NCBI GenBank assembly: GCA_934122035.1
Contig: CAKOVP010000009.1
Location: 1-40,667, forward strand
Length of the DNA stretch: 40,667 nt
Direction of reading: 5' to 3'
DNA from: an uncultured Clostridia bacterium
GTDB lineage: Bacteria; Bacillota; Clostridia; TANB77; CAG-508
In this document: in pieces, positions 40,251-40,667 of the stretch
How positions within the stretch are numbered: the first letter of the stretch is position 1
How the letters are laid out: each line of letters starts with the position of its first letter
Notes under the pieces: model-generated
Seen by the model: the letters and a program-made list of their open reading frames with translations, nothing else
What the model was told of the DNA's origin: nothing
The model's database searches: none
Position numbers and translations under genes: made by a program

Positions 40251-40667
40251 TCATTTAAAAATACAAGTGGGTAAAGTCCATAATTTTGATGCTGTTTTGC
40301 ATACTTTTTCTAATTCTTCTGCTGTTAGCTCTCTGCACTGTCCTTCTCTTAAATCACTTGGTAGTTGTAAACCTCCCATTGAAATTCTGTGAAGTCTTAC
40401 TACTTTTGCTCCAAAGCATCCAAACATTCTTTTAATTTGATGATATTTACCTTCTGTTATTGTTATTAAAGCCGTATTTTTGTTTTCTACTACAATTGTT
40501 GCAGGGCAACATATATGGTCTTTTAGAACAATTCCTTGTTTGAATTTTTCTTTCATCTCTTCTGTTATGTCTATATCTATTTGTACTCTGTATGTTTTTT
40601 CTATGTGTTTTCTTGGAGCTAATATGTTATGTGCAAACTCGCCATCATCTGTTATAATCATCATTCC
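40251..40667 (-). CDS. RsuA/RluB-type pseudouridine synthase, C-terminal part
   Basis: Modifies a uridine in rRNA to pseudouridine. The gene runs off the right edge and only the last 138 residues or so are present. G-M-M-I-I-T-D-D-G-E-F (start of the visible part) follows the catalytic Asp motif, which lies outside the window. K-T-Y-R-V, E-G-K-Y-H-Q-I-K-R-M-F and V-x-x-L-x-R-I-S-M-G-G-L are RsuA-family signatures. The C-terminal R-E-L-T-A-E-E-L fits RsuA (16S U516) better than RluB, but the visible part cannot settle it. Confidence 0.9.
   Translation of the reverse strand, partial: GMMIITDDGEFAHNILAPRKHIEKTYRVQIDIDITEEMKEKFKQGIVLKDHICCPATIVVENKNTALITITEGKYHQIKRMFGCFGAKVVRLHRISMGGLQLPSDLREGQCRELTAEELEKVCKTASKLWTLPTCIFK

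Noticed and set aside
38940..40667. A DGR template repeat or reverse transcriptase in the rest of the window
   Set aside because: I saw no second copy of the variable-tail sequence (for example CGCCCTACTTTATACTT) and no RT-type ORF on either strand.
1..40667. tRNA genes
   Set aside because: I scanned for the T-loop GGTTCRA and CCA-type ends on both strands and saw none that fold convincingly; a dedicated tRNA search would be more reliable.

Overview
This 40.7 kb window is AT-rich chromosomal DNA (roughly 30% G+C by eye) from a low-GC Gram-positive. It looks like an uncultured, probably gut-associated member of the Clostridia. Supporting evidence: strong AGGAGG-type ribosome binding sites, consensus sigma-A promoters, a SAM-I riboswitch before metK, a spore photoproduct lyase gene (so the cell probably makes spores), and Clostridia-type pairs such as DUF421/DUF4363. 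Nearly every gene is on the minus strand, so replication and transcription probably run right to left.

Layout from low to high coordinates. 0-2.9 kb: the start of a gene cut by the left edge, a membrane-anchored HExxH protein, RNase P RNA with its own promoter and terminator, and an unknown membrane-anchored protein. 3.1-9.9 kb: housekeeping block with a small unknown plus-strand gene, gpsA, plsY, der, recG and a four-HTH DNA-binding protein abutting recG. 10-16 kb: HD-domain protein, DUF4363 and DUF421 membrane proteins, a YvlD-like membrane protein, a left-handed beta-helix protein with a UDP-sugar pyrophosphorylase, a DUF5662 protein and mntP. 16.1-16.3 kb: an orphan small RNA with its own promoter and terminator. 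16.3-24.1 kb: PAP2 phosphatase, dGTPase-like HD hydrolase, a polytopic GtrII-like membrane protein, a 1196-residue surface protein (pilin-like N terminus, BspA-type leucine-rich repeats, CUB-like repeats), and two short overlapping ORFs that may be one frameshifted gene. 24.4-29.3 kb: copper operon copZ-copA plus a second P-type ATPase. 29.4-32 kb: alpha/beta hydrolase and an ECF sigma factor with a membrane-embedded C terminus plus its neighbour. 32.0-33.1 kb: a decayed mobile segment (dinD remnant and another fragment) between perfect 42-bp direct repeats. 33.1-38 kb: metK with SAM riboswitch, splB, and a MATE transporter fused to a cytidylate-kinase-like domain. 38-40.7 kb: an IS66 transposase remnant, a pilin-anchored FGE/C-type-lectin-like protein whose C terminus looks like the variable region of a diversity-generating retroelement (DGR), and the end of an RsuA-type pseudouridine synthase gene.

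The most interesting locus is at 38.7-40.0 kb. It has an adenine-depleted, G+C-rich run of NNY codons at the extreme 3' end of an FGE-like gene, followed by a compact hairpin and then a terminator. Neither a reverse transcriptase nor a template repeat is visible here, so mutagenesis would have to act in trans. The gene's natural start is out of frame across an A6 tract. This protein and the large LRR protein share almost the same hydrophobic pilin-like N terminus, which suggests a common surface-export route. Other notable items are the orphan small RNA, the MATE-kinase fusion, a ribosome binding site separated from its start codon by a perfect hairpin, and several families of small repeats around metK and the copper operon.
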